55,324 nt of DNA from the NCBI GenBank assembly GCA_021811385.1, contig JAJZPC010000007.1:1-55324 (forward strand), written 5' to 3'. Origin of the DNA: Deltaproteobacteria bacterium. Lineage in GTDB: Bacteria; Desulfobacterota; Desulfobulbia; Desulfobulbales; Desulfurivibrionaceae. Numbering within the stretch: the stretch's first letter is position 1; the number at the start of each line of letters is the position of its first letter. Below the pieces are notes generated by a model, which was not told the origin of the DNA, did not search any database, and saw only the letters and a list, made by a program, of their open reading frames with translations. Positions 1 to 8,153 of this stretch are shown piece after piece. The position numbers and the translations under genes were made by a program.

Positions 1-568
1 CATACACATAGGCCAGAACGAAGACAAAACCGCTCCCGGCCAGGAGAGCGGCGAGCAGTCCCGCCACCGTGGCAAGCCGGGGCCGGCTTGCCGACGAGGC
101 GAGAAACGAAAGGGACGCAAGCAGAAAGCAGATCGCCGTGGCCGGGGACATATGGCCGATGGGGGTTTCTCCGGCGGGATGAATGATGGCGATGCCGGGA
201 TGTTCCGCTTCCAGATATATGCCCCGGCAGGAGAGGATGAAGAGCGTCAGGGCGACCACCGCCCCTGCCGAGATGATGGTCAGGCCTGCCCAATACGCTC
301 CGCGGTGCGGAGGGCGGGAGCGGAGAGAGATCGCCACGGCGTAGAGCACGAACAGGAAGGCCGTGCTCGGCGCCACCGGAATAGTGCCGGAGCCGAGGCT
401 GGAGAGAAAAGGCGAGCCAAGCATCCAGCCGAGCAGGGTGAGACCTCCCGCAACGGCCACAAACCCGGCGCAGACGCGAATCAGGAGCTGAAAAGGCATC
501 GGCCCCCGGGCAACGGGCAGGGAGGGGGATCCGGTTCTTTTTTCCTTGTCCCGGAGATCAGCGGCCAT
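1..568 (-). CDS. N-terminal membrane part of a sensor protein (partial)
   Basis: The reading frame starts at ATG 566-568 on the minus strand and runs open off the left edge, so only the first 189 residues are visible. They show a short charged N-terminus and then about five hydrophobic segments. A motif of the form VAPSTAFLF lies after the first one or two segments, and MSPATAICFLL follows an extracytoplasmic loop. This layout resembles the multi-helix sensor modules that precede PAS, histidine kinase or diguanylate cyclase domains in deltaproteobacteria, but no signalling domain is visible. The kinase assignment is inference. The next gene, MreB-like, lies 109 bases upstream on the same strand. 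Confidence 0.6.
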   Translation of the reverse strand, partial: MAADLRDKEKRTGSPSLPVARGPMPFQLLIRVCAGFVAVAGGLTLLGWMLGSPFLSSLGSGTIPVAPSTAFLFVLYAVAISLRSRPPHRGAYWAGLTIISAGAVVALTLFILSCRGIYLEAEHPGIAIIHPAGETPIGHMSPATAICFLLASLSFLASSASRPRLATVAGLLAALLAGSGFVFVLAYVY

Positions 569-677
569 GACCCATCTCATCGTTCTTTGGGTGGGGAAGT
601 GGTATGGCAAGGTGGTGAGGTATTTGCATGCCACCATGATGGCACAAAGATCGGGACAATGTCAATCCGTGTCGGCA

Positions 678-1712
678 TCATGCCGGGATGCTGGGCCAGG
701 CGATGTTCTCCCACCAGTTTTCTTTTTCCTTCCAGTAATCCAGGGTCTGAATCGCCCCGTTGATCACCGAATGCATGGGGTCCGGCGCAATCCGTACCTC
801 AAGGCTGGTGTTTGCCGCGATCAGGCTGTCCATGCCGGTGATGCAGCTGCCGCCTCCGGTCAGGCAGATGCCGGACTCCACTACCTCGCAGGAAATGTTT
901 TCCGGAAGCTTCTTGAGCCCCGCTTCGATCATCTTGAGGATTTTTGCCAGCACCGGAGCCATGGCGTCGAGGATTTCCCGGCTGTGCACCGCGATTTTCA
1001 CTTGCCTGCGGCGGATGATATCCATCCCCTGCACCGGGATATCCCTGCCGGCCGCATCATTGCCCTGCCGCAAGGCGGCAAGTTCGTGGGTCAATCGTTC
1101 CGTTGCGGCGGGGGTGGGGCAGACCCTGTGCCGGGAAATGATCGCGGAGCGTATCGCTTTTTGCAGGTCGCTACAGGCCGTGCGAGTCGCGGTGGCGAAA
1201 ACCAGCCGCCCGTCACGGATCACGGCCATGTCGGTGACGCCTTCGCCGATGTCGATGAGCATTTGGGCGGAGGGCAGGGTCACGTCGATTCCCGCGCCGA
1301 TTGCCGCGGCCCAGACCTCCGGGATGATGGCCACCTTGGCGGCGCCAGCATCCAGGACCGCCTTGGCCAGCAATTTCCGTTCAAGCTCTGTGGTGTCGGT
1401 GGGGGCGCAGGCCAGGGAAACTGGCTGCCGCAGGCCGGTGCGGGTATGTTTCAGCAAGGGTTTCAGGAGACTGACCGCGTTGTGGATGTCGACAATCACC
1501 CCGCCGCGCAAGGGGGAAGAGGTCAGGTGGTTGTTGAGGTAGGAGAAGTAATCGTCCGGGGCTTGAATTTCCTGGTCCTGGCGCACGTGCCGCACCAGGG
1601 ACGGCTCTTCGCGGAAAACCTCTCCCCGTCCGGAATAAATCCTGGTATTGGCCGTGCCGAGATCAATGGCGATGCTGGGTTGGTTAAGTATTTGCCGGAA
1701 GCATGCGAGCAT
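678..1712 (-). CDS. MreB/Mbl-like actin-family protein, divergent
   Basis: A 344-residue protein with the actin-fold phosphate-1 motif DLGTANT at residues 17-23 and a glycine-rich LTGGGS motif near the C-terminus, the length expected for MreB (about 335-347). MreB polymerises under the membrane and guides cell-wall synthesis. I chose ATG 1712 because AGGA lies 9 bases upstream; a longer frame reaches 1760 without a better site. No mreC, mreD, pbp2 or rodA is nearby, and the middle of the protein is poorly conserved with canonical MreB, so this may be a second, specialised paralogue. The family call is firm; the role in shape is inference. Confidence 0.8.
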   Translation of the reverse strand: MLACFRQILNQPSIAIDLGTANTRIYSGRGEVFREEPSLVRHVRQDQEIQAPDDYFSYLNNHLTSSPLRGGVIVDIHNAVSLLKPLLKHTRTGLRQPVSLACAPTDTTELERKLLAKAVLDAGAAKVAIIPEVWAAAIGAGIDVTLPSAQMLIDIGEGVTDMAVIRDGRLVFATATRTACSDLQKAIRSAIISRHRVCPTPAATERLTHELAALRQGNDAAGRDIPVQGMDIIRRRQVKIAVHSREILDAMAPVLAKILKMIEAGLKKLPENISCEVVESGICLTGGGSCITGMDSLIAANTSLEVRIAPDPMHSVINGAIQTLDYWKEKENWWENIAWPSIPA

Positions 1713-1805
1713 GGCGTCGTATCCTGAAAAATTGTTGAAGGAAAATACTCCTGTCAGCATACCTATTCTTCAGAAAAATGGCAATTTGTTGTTTTTCCCG
1801 TGAAA

Positions 1806-2138
1806 TCATGACCCAGGTTGGGGGAGATCGTCAAGCTTTTCGTCGATCCCCGGCAGCTCGATGGTCACGTTCCGCAGGGCATGGGTCTGGCAGGAAAGCC
1901 GCCAGCCCGCGCTGATCAACGCCTCTCCGAGGCGGGCTATCTCGGCGGGCCGCACCGGGGAAAGGCCGGAATCGCCGTCAATCACCCGGAACCGGCAGCG
2001 GCCGCAGGCGGCCTTGCCGCCGCAGAGCGTCTGGATCGGGATGTTCTGCATCAGGTAGTTGTTGAGCAGACTGAAGGCCGGGTTGACCGTTACGGTGAGC
2101 GAGCGGTTGGCGATGAACACCTGGGGCTGGTTCGGCAT
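1806..2138 (-). CDS. [2Fe-2S] ferredoxin, adrenodoxin-type spacing
   Basis: A 110-residue soluble electron carrier. The four cluster ligands are C39, C45, C48 and C83 (C-x5-C-x2-C-x34-C), the spacing of plant/vertebrate-type and adrenodoxin-like [2Fe-2S] ferredoxins and of the N-terminal domain of corrinoid activation proteins. The start at 2138 has AGGAG 6-7 bases upstream and sits 11 bases after the stop of the potassium channel gene, so the two are probably co-transcribed. The redox partner cannot be told from the window. A longer in-frame extension upstream overlaps the channel gene and lacks a ribosome-binding site. Confidence 0.85.
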   Translation of the reverse strand: MPNQPQVFIANRSLTVTVNPAFSLLNNYLMQNIPIQTLCGGKAACGRCRFRVIDGDSGLSPVRPAEIARLGEALISAGWRLSCQTHALRNVTIELPGIDEKLDDLPQPGS

Positions 2139-2149
2139 GGCGGCTCTCC

Positions 2150-2968
2150 TTACTGCACGCTGGGTGAGGCTTCCGGGTTGAAGGGGTTGGTGCGCACCGA
2201 CAGGGAGTAGAGATAGGGGTAGTTGTGCCTCAGGTAGGCCATGTAAGGCAGCCATTGCCGGACCAGCGAGTTGTAGGCCCGGTTGAGATCGCCGCCCAGA
2301 TGCTTGTGGTCCGGAGTCGAGAGGTTGACCAGATCCTCCCGCGCGGAAAGTTCCTCGGTGAGGTGGAACACCGCCTGGAGATGGCCGGTGAAATGCTCCT
2401 GCTCCAGGGTGATGGGGTTTTCCAGCAGGGAAACCAGGGACTGTCGCCGTGCGGCGAGAAACCCGTGCAGCCGTTCCAGATCAACTTTTGCTTCGTCAAC
2501 CTTGAACACGTGGGGGTGGATGGACTTGTCCGCCCGCTGGAAATCCTGTTCCGTCCAGTGGTCCTTGATGGCGAGATGCTCCTGGAACTGGCCCAGGTTT
2601 GGGTCCGCCTGGGCGCAGATGGACAGGAGTCTGGTGCCCACCTCGCTGAAATAGACGCCGATGATCAGATGCAGTTTTTTGTGGCGGGCCTCAAGTTCGT
2701 GCCGGCTGAGCATGATCTCCGTGGCGTAGGCGACCACGCCCAGGAAAGCGCCGGTTCCCAAGAGGATGAGGCCGACGGCCAGCATCTTGCCCGTCTGGGT
2801 GAGAGGATAGATGTCGCCGTAGCCCACGGTGGCGATGGTGACGATGTTGAAGTAAAAGGCATCGGCCAGGGAGAGATGTTCCGTGACCATGAAGGCAAAA
2901 GTGCCGAAGATCATGATCAGCACCAGGGCGGCGAGGAAGAAACGGAGGCGGAAATGAAGGTGATTCAT
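2150..2968 (-). CDS. two-helix potassium channel protein
   Basis: A 272-residue inner-membrane ion channel. Transmembrane helices lie at about residues 8-27 and 62-85, flanking a pore loop with the potassium selectivity filter TVGYGD at 47-52. The remaining roughly 185 residues are cytoplasmic and helical, rich in charged residues and without a recognisable RCK/TrkA nucleotide-binding motif, so gating is unknown. The start overlaps the stop of the CarS/phosphoesterase gene by four bases (ATGA), which implies translational coupling, and the ferredoxin gene follows 11 bases downstream. Confidence 0.88.
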   Translation of the reverse strand: MNHLHFRLRFFLAALVLIMIFGTFAFMVTEHLSLADAFYFNIVTIATVGYGDIYPLTQTGKMLAVGLILLGTGAFLGVVAYATEIMLSRHELEARHKKLHLIIGVYFSEVGTRLLSICAQADPNLGQFQEHLAIKDHWTEQDFQRADKSIHPHVFKVDEAKVDLERLHGFLAARRQSLVSLLENPITLEQEHFTGHLQAVFHLTEELSAREDLVNLSTPDHKHLGGDLNRAYNSLVRQWLPYMAYLRHNYPYLYSLSVRTNPFNPEASPSVQ

Positions 2969-4383
2969 GGAACGTCCTTTACTGGTTGGGATGGCGCGGT
3001 GCGCAGGGTGAGAACGGCGATCTCGCCGGGGCAGTTGAAACGCAGCGGCGCGCCGGAAGCTCCGACCCCACGGCTGGTAAAGCCCTGCATGGTCTGGTAT
3101 TGCCAGAACCCCCTGGCGGTGAAGCGGGGGGCGCTGCTGTTGGTGTAGATGGGGGTTCCCGAGCCAAGGCAGATCTGGCCGCCGTGGGTATGGCCGCAGA
3201 GGTAGAGGCCGACGCGGAGGGCCGCCGCCTCCTGGTACGCCTCGGGCGAGTGGGCGAGCAGGATGCTGAATCCGTTGGCCGGCACGGTGCCGAGCGCCTT
3301 GGCCGGATCATGGGTCTTGTAGTAGTTGGGGTCGTCGATGCCGGCCAGCCAGATGGTTTCTCCGTTTTGTTCGATCAGGGTCGCGTCGTTGACCAGCATC
3401 AGCATCCCAGCCTCCTCGAAATCCGGGACCATCTCGATGCAGTCGTGGTTGCCCAGCACTCCGAAGATCCCGTGCTTTGTTGTGACATGCGGCAACAGGC
3501 GCCGCAATTCCCTGAGGCTCGGGGCGATGGGGCCATAGGTTTCCATCCGGATGTCGCCGCCGATCAGGCAGAGGTCGAAGCTTCGCCCTTCAAGGCGGGC
3601 GAGGACGCGATCGACCAGCCCCGGCAACCCGTCGAGGTGCAGGTCGGTGAGCAGCAGGATGGTGAAGCCCTCAAAGGACTTGGGCAGACCGGGGCAGACG
3701 ATCTCATGCCCGGTGAGTTCCGGTTTGAGGGCGTTGGCAATGCCCTGCTCGTAGCGGCCCAGCAGCCGGAAGGCGGTGGAGACCAAGACCCGGTTGTAGA
3801 TCAGCGAGGAAAGATTGAACAACACATGCCAGCGCGCCAGGGGCTGGTGGCAGGAACGCCATTCGCGCAGCCGCACCGTGGAGCGGACAAAACGCGGATA
3901 GTTTTCCATGGGGGGCTTGAAGAGGACATATTTCCAGAACCGGGCTCCGGCATGGGCCACCGGGACGAAGATGGCCAGGGCCAGGGCGGCTGACCAGAGA
4001 GGGGTCTGCATCCTCCCTGCCAGATAGAGGGCGGGCAGCAGCGCCTCGAATATCTGATCCAGCCCGAAGACCGATTCGCCGCTGGCCAGGTGCAGCCTCC
4101 GCTTGATGAAGCTGGACATGAGATCGCCTGCCATGAGCAGGGTTGCGGCACACGCCGCCGTTTGCCAGGAAACCCCAAGCAGCGGGAAGGCCAGGGTGGC
4201 GCCGATCAGGCTGGCCAGGATGCCCCGGATGGTTTTGTGGGGGCCGAAGAGCGGCCTGCCGTCGAACCAGGTTGCGCCGTGGTCCAATGGCCTGGCCAAC
4301 CGGTCGCCCAGGGCCAGGCTGGCCAGGGGCGGGAGCAGGTTGCCCCAGAAGAGGAAGCAGAGAATCTTGATGGCGGCGGTCAT
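2965..4383 (-). CDS. fusion of CarS-like CDP-archaeol synthase domain and calcineurin-like phosphoesterase
   Basis: A 472-residue two-domain membrane protein. Residues 1-165 match the CDP-archaeol synthase (CarS, DUF46) family of CTP-dependent cytidylyltransferases: DGRPLFGPHKTIRG at 41-54, GDLMSSFIKRR at 86-96 and a DQ at 109-110, with several hydrophobic helices. Residues 235-455 form a complete metallophosphoesterase of the YkuE/YaeI type: D247/H249, GGD 275-277, GNHD 311-314, AHSP 377-380 and GHTHGGQ 397-403. Both motif sets look intact. The family knowledge suggests a lipid-linked reaction followed by phosphoester hydrolysis; the actual substrates are inference. The start codon sits directly against a small inverted-repeat element (4384-4548) whose end supplies an AAGG ribosome-binding site. 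Confidence 0.85.
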   Translation of the reverse strand: MTAAIKILCFLFWGNLLPPLASLALGDRLARPLDHGATWFDGRPLFGPHKTIRGILASLIGATLAFPLLGVSWQTAACAATLLMAGDLMSSFIKRRLHLASGESVFGLDQIFEALLPALYLAGRMQTPLWSAALALAIFVPVAHAGARFWKYVLFKPPMENYPRFVRSTVRLREWRSCHQPLARWHVLFNLSSLIYNRVLVSTAFRLLGRYEQGIANALKPELTGHEIVCPGLPKSFEGFTILLLTDLHLDGLPGLVDRVLARLEGRSFDLCLIGGDIRMETYGPIAPSLRELRRLLPHVTTKHGIFGVLGNHDCIEMVPDFEEAGMLMLVNDATLIEQNGETIWLAGIDDPNYYKTHDPAKALGTVPANGFSILLAHSPEAYQEAAALRVGLYLCGHTHGGQICLGSGTPIYTNSSAPRFTARGFWQYQTMQGFTSRGVGASGAPLRFNCPGEIAVLTLRTAPSQPVKDVP

Positions 4384-4548
4384 CTAGTACCTTGTAACTC
4401 TATAATATTTCAGGAAAACTCCCCTCCCCTTGCGGGAGGGGGTGGGGGTGGGGGTAGTTACAACCTGCTGATATAATGGCAACTCCCCCCTCCCCCGCAA
4501 GGGGGAGGGAATTAATTTGATGTCGGTTACAAAGTTACAAGGTGCTAG
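4384..4548. mobile_element. MITE-like palindromic element with 16-bp terminal inverted repeats
   Basis: A 165-bp non-coding segment fills the space between two minus-strand genes. Its ends, 4384-4399 and 4533-4548, are inverted repeats matching at 15 of 16 positions, and both begin with the palindrome CTAG, which could be a target duplication. Inside are two C/G-rich segments (4420-4455 and 4486-4511) that are themselves roughly complementary, so the whole element can fold into a long hairpin. There is no open frame. The left repeat reads AAGGTACTAG immediately before the ATG of the downstream gene. Confidence 0.6.
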
Positions 4549-4555
4549 GTTCAGT

Positions 4556-5848
4556 TCAGCGCAGAGGCGGATTAAAATAACCGAAACGCAGCCAGGGGAA
4601 GCGAAGTTTCAGCTCCCGCAGCCAGACGCGGATGCCCATGGGCGGGCCAGCCTCCTTGAATTCCAGGGCGTCAAAATACCAGTCCGGGTCCATGTTGAGG
4701 TTGCGGAGCTGGAGGAAATCCGGCTGGTATTCGCTGATCAGTTCGCACAGGGCGGCAAACTCCGCCGGGTCGTCGGTGAAGCCGGGCAGGATGAAATAGT
4801 TGAGCGAGACAAAGCGGCCATGCTGCTTCATGACCCGGATCGACTGCTTGACCGAATCCAGGTTGAACCCCTTGGGCCGGTAGTAACGCTGGTGGTAAAT
4901 GGACTGCGCGCTGTTCATGCTGACCCGCAGGCTGTCGAGGCCCGCATGGGCCAGACGATCCACGGCTTGGGGCAGGCCGGCGTTGCTGTTGAGGTTGATG
5001 GTGCCCTGGTCGGTTTCCTTACGGATCAGGAGGATGGCCGCCTCGATGGTGTCGGCCTGGAGCAGGGGTTCGCCCTCGCAGCCCTGGCCGAAGCTCGCCA
5101 CTCCGCCCTTGACCGATTTGAGATGGGGCACGGCGATCTCGGCGATCTCCTTGGGGGTGGGGACAAAGGCGATCCGGTCCTGGGTGGAGGGGCAGCAGCC
5201 CGAGGGCTGGAGCGAGATGCAGCCAATACATTGGGCGTTGCACACCGGCGAGCAGGGCAGGGGCGCCTCGAACTGCCGGAGGAAGTAGTTGATCGCCGCG
5301 GGACAGCGGTAGGTAAGGCAGCACTTGCCCAGATGCTGGATAAGCCGGTTCTGCTCGTGTTGCCTCAGCCATTGTTCGGTGCGGCGCACAAGTTTTTCCG
5401 GCTGAAAGCGGTTCATCTCCTGGCGCTTGTCCGGGTCGCTGCGAAAACCGCTGACCCAGAACTGGCCGTCGAGCCAGCCCACGGCGGTGTAGGCAAACAG
5501 CGGCAGATGGGGCAGATCTCCCTTTGGCTTTTCAAACCCGGCCCAGTGGATCGCGGTGTGGGCCGGGGACATGAAGGCCGCCACCGCCTGGATGCCGGCG
5601 TGCGGGTCCAGTGGGTTTTCCGCCACCAGCAGGGGTTCGTCGGTTTCCGGGTCGATACCCACCGGCAACCGTCCCGGCAGCACGAAGATATCGCTGCCCT
5701 CGGGCAGGGGGATAAGGTCTTCGAGCCCGGGCCGGGAAAAATGGCTGCCGCTGCGGCCCCCCATGTCGAGCTCGGGATAATCCGTGATCTCGCCTGCGGC
5801 GTTGGCAAAGACCAGGCTGGGGGTTTTGTTTGGGTGTTTGCTTGGCAT
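4556..5848 (-). CDS. radical SAM protein, function unknown
   Basis: A 430-residue protein with a radical SAM [4Fe-4S] motif C203-x3-C207-x2-C210, preceded by C199. A GEPLL motif follows about 50 residues later, as expected for the core barrel of the superfamily. The roughly 195-residue N-terminal extension carries C176, C177 and C182, and C218/C219 follow the core motif, so an auxiliary metal site is possible. I do not recognise the specific reaction. The ribosome-binding site at 5848 is weak. It is divergent from speA and is followed by the element at 4384-4548. Confidence 0.8.
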   Translation of the reverse strand: MPSKHPNKTPSLVFANAAGEITDYPELDMGGRSGSHFSRPGLEDLIPLPEGSDIFVLPGRLPVGIDPETDEPLLVAENPLDPHAGIQAVAAFMSPAHTAIHWAGFEKPKGDLPHLPLFAYTAVGWLDGQFWVSGFRSDPDKRQEMNRFQPEKLVRRTEQWLRQHEQNRLIQHLGKCCLTYRCPAAINYFLRQFEAPLPCSPVCNAQCIGCISLQPSGCCPSTQDRIAFVPTPKEIAEIAVPHLKSVKGGVASFGQGCEGEPLLQADTIEAAILLIRKETDQGTINLNSNAGLPQAVDRLAHAGLDSLRVSMNSAQSIYHQRYYRPKGFNLDSVKQSIRVMKQHGRFVSLNYFILPGFTDDPAEFAALCELISEYQPDFLQLRNLNMDPDWYFDALEFKEAGPPMGIRVWLRELKLRFPWLRFGYFNPPLR

Positions 5849-6002
5849 TATGGTCTGTCGGGCTGGAATTATTCTTATTCTGGCTGGCTATTTTTCCTAT
5901 CCTAGAACAGTTTGAGTCTCTCAACAACCAGAGTTCTCGCGCTCGCGTTCTTTTCTAATGGACAGCCATGCCGCAACCGTACGATAATCAGGCAAAAACC
6001 TA

Positions 6003-6030
6003 TTGAGTTTCTGCGATAATTGTGTATTTT
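6003..6030 (+). promoter_or_regulatory. candidate sigma-70 promoter for speA
   Basis: TTGAGT at 6003-6008 and TATTTT at 6025-6030 are 16 bases apart and about 45 bases upstream of the speA start. The two hexamers match the consensus at four and five positions. The 224-base divergent gap holds nothing else I can support. Confidence 0.35.
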
Positions 6031-6072
6031 GTCCCTCTTGATTTGAGCAACAATTCCCGAGGAGGATATCAG

Positions 6073-8016
6073 ATGCAGCAGACAGCGGAAACAAAGGCCT
6101 GGAGTATCGACAGGGCCCGGGAGCTGTATGGTATTGCCCGTTGGGGATTGCGTTATTTCGATATCAACGGCCGCGGGCAGGTGACCGTTGCTCCGCTCAA
6201 GGAGCAGGGCGGCACCATTGCCATCGTCGACGTGATCAGGGAGGCGGTGGAGCAGGGGTTGCATTTCCCCATGCTCATCCGCTTTCACGACCTGCTGCGC
6301 AACCGGGTGGAGCGGATCAACAAGGCCTTCAACGACGCCATTGTCGAGCTGGAATACAAATCCATCTACCGCGGCGTTTATCCCATCAAGGTCAACCAGC
6401 TGCGCGAGGTGGTCGAGGAGATCATCGACGCGGGAAAGCCCTTCCACCATGGCCTTGAGGTCGGTTCCAAGCCGGAGCTTTACGCGGCCCTGGCTTTCCA
6501 CGAAGACCGGGAAAGCCTGATCATCTGCAACGGCTACAAGGATGCCCTGTACATCAAGACCGCGCTCCTTGGCCGCAAGCTGGGCAAGAAGATCATCCTG
6601 GTGGTGGAAAAGGTCGAGGAAGTTTCCAATATCATCCGCTATGCCAAGGAGCTGAAGGTGGAGCCGATGATCGGCCTCCGCGTTCGGTTGATGAGCGGCG
6701 GCAAGGGCAAGTGGGAGAAGTCCACCGGCGAGGACGCCAAGTTCGGCCTGTCCACCCAGGAGATCCTCCAGGTTTCCGACCTGCTCAAGGAAGCCGACCT
6801 GGCCGATTGCCTCAAGCTCGTGCATTTTCACAGCGGCTCCCAGATTCCGGACATCCTCACCATCAAGAAGGCGGTGCGGGAAGGGGCCATGTTCTATGCC
6901 AAGATCCGGCAGATCGGCCATGGTCTGGAATACATCGATGTGGGCGGCGGCCTGGGCGTGGACTACGACGGCAGCCGCACCACCTTCCATTCCTCCATCA
7001 ACTATTCCCTGAACGAATACGCCCGGGACATCGTCTACAACATCATGGATGTCTGCGATTCCCAGGGGGTCGAGCATCCGATCATCATCAGCGAGTCGGG
7101 CCGGGCCGTGGTGGCGCACCATTCCGTGCTGGTGGTGGAGACCTTCGGCGACATCAAGAAGATGGAACAGGCCAAGGAGCCCGCCAAGCCGGAGATCCCG
7201 CACAAACTGGTGGATGAGGCCTGGTACAATTACACCCACGTCAACCCCAGCAATCCGCTGGAGGCCTACCACGACGCCCTGCACAACAAGGAGGAGACCC
7301 AGGTCCATTTCGAGCTGGGCCTCATCGGCCTGGAGGTGAAGGCGGAGGTGGAGAAGCTTTTCTGGCTCACCGGCGCCAGGGTGCTGGAACATTTCCGGGA
7401 TGCCGAATACAAGCCCGACGACATTGTCGAGCTGGAGAGCAAGTTTTCCGACCAGTATCTCTGCAACTTCAGTGTGTTTCAGTCATTGCTCGATCATTGG
7501 GGCTACGGGCAGTTGTTCCCGATCATGCCCCTGCACCGGCTGAACGAGGAGCCGCAGCGGCGGGGAACCCTGGCCGACATCACCTGCGATTCCGACGGCA
7601 CGGTCGCCAAGTTCATCAACCTGTACGAGGAAGGGGTGGACACTCTGCCGCTCCATGATCTCAACGGCAAGCCCTATTATCTCGGGGTTTTTCTCACCGG
7701 CGCCTATCAGGACATCATGGGCGACCTGCACAACCTCTTCGGCCGGGTGAACGAGGCCCATGTCTTTTTGGATGAGGATGAGGATTCCGGGTACTATATC
7801 GAGGAGACCATCGAGGGCACCACCATGGAAAAGGTGCTGGCCTTGGTCCAGTACACCGGCACCGATTTGAAGCGGAAGATGAAAAGTCAGGTGGACAGCG
7901 CCATCAAGGAAGACAGGCTGCGGCCCAATGAGGCCATGCGGCTCCTGGGCGAGTACGAGAAGGGGCTGAAGGGGTACACCTACCTGGATCTCAAGAAGGT
8001 CAGGAAGAAGGGGTGA
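6073..8016 (+). CDS. speA: biosynthetic arginine decarboxylase
   Basis: A 647-residue PLP enzyme that converts arginine to agmatine, the first step of a putrescine/spermidine route. The length and fold type III organisation fit the bacterial SpeA family. The PLP lysine is K106 in the motif YPIKVN, and the substrate/dimer region HFHSGSQ and the glycine-rich VGGGLGVDYDG motif are present. I chose ATG 6073 because GAGGAGG lies 7 bases upstream; an in-frame ATG at 6022 has no such site. It is monocistronic, between a divergent radical SAM gene and a convergent hypothetical gene. Confidence 0.95.
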   Translation: MQQTAETKAWSIDRARELYGIARWGLRYFDINGRGQVTVAPLKEQGGTIAIVDVIREAVEQGLHFPMLIRFHDLLRNRVERINKAFNDAIVELEYKSIYRGVYPIKVNQLREVVEEIIDAGKPFHHGLEVGSKPELYAALAFHEDRESLIICNGYKDALYIKTALLGRKLGKKIILVVEKVEEVSNIIRYAKELKVEPMIGLRVRLMSGGKGKWEKSTGEDAKFGLSTQEILQVSDLLKEADLADCLKLVHFHSGSQIPDILTIKKAVREGAMFYAKIRQIGHGLEYIDVGGGLGVDYDGSRTTFHSSINYSLNEYARDIVYNIMDVCDSQGVEHPIIISESGRAVVAHHSVLVVETFGDIKKMEQAKEPAKPEIPHKLVDEAWYNYTHVNPSNPLEAYHDALHNKEETQVHFELGLIGLEVKAEVEKLFWLTGARVLEHFRDAEYKPDDIVELESKFSDQYLCNFSVFQSLLDHWGYGQLFPIMPLHRLNEEPQRRGTLADITCDSDGTVAKFINLYEEGVDTLPLHDLNGKPYYLGVFLTGAYQDIMGDLHNLFGRVNEAHVFLDEDEDSGYYIEETIEGTTMEKVLALVQYTGTDLKRKMKSQVDSAIKEDRLRPNEAMRLLGEYEKGLKGYTYLDLKKVRKKG

Positions 8017-8072
8017 AGGGGAAAGGTTAAAGGCTGAAGGTTAAAGGTTAAAGGCGAAAGGATACAGGACAG
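8017..8072 (+). repeat. tandem degenerate heptamer array (left arm)
   Basis: Eight 7-base units of the form AGGNNRA/AGGTTAA run in register from the base after the speA stop codon to 8072 (8017, 8024, 8031, 8038, 8045, 8052, 8059, 8066). They face a matching array on the other strand at 8115-8149. The two can pair and may act as a bidirectional transcription end between the convergent genes. Confidence 0.75.
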
Positions 8073-8114
8073 GTCACGGATGGGGAGCAAGGGCGGTTTT
8101 TGGCTTTTATGTCT

Positions 8115-8149
8115 TTAACCTTCAGCCTTTCACCTTGAGCCTTTATCCT
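8115..8149 (-). repeat. tandem degenerate heptamer array (right arm)
   Basis: Five 7-base units read on the minus strand (AGGATAA, AGGCTCA, AGGTGAA, AGGCTGA, AGGTTAA), starting five bases after the stop codon of the minus-strand gene at 8154. They are the same unit family as 8017-8072, in inverted orientation. Confidence 0.75.
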
Positions 8150-8153
8150 GTTC

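Noticed and set aside
546-1727. 393-codon plus-strand frame opposite the MreB-like gene
   Set aside because: No motifs and no ribosome-binding site; the minus frame has DLGTANT and a good start.
4517-5905. 462-codon plus-strand frame opposite the radical SAM gene
   Set aside because: The minus frame carries the CxxxCxxC radical SAM motif and fits the gap boundaries.
5902-7392. 496-codon open frame on the minus strand opposite speA
   Set aside because: It lies antisense to a clear arginine decarboxylase; it is rich in His, Asp, Gln and Leu from codon complement bias, and has no family motifs.
8017-8149. CRISPR array
   Set aside because: The units are 7 bases with no spacers, so they are tandem repeats and not CRISPR. 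No other repeat-spacer array was seen.
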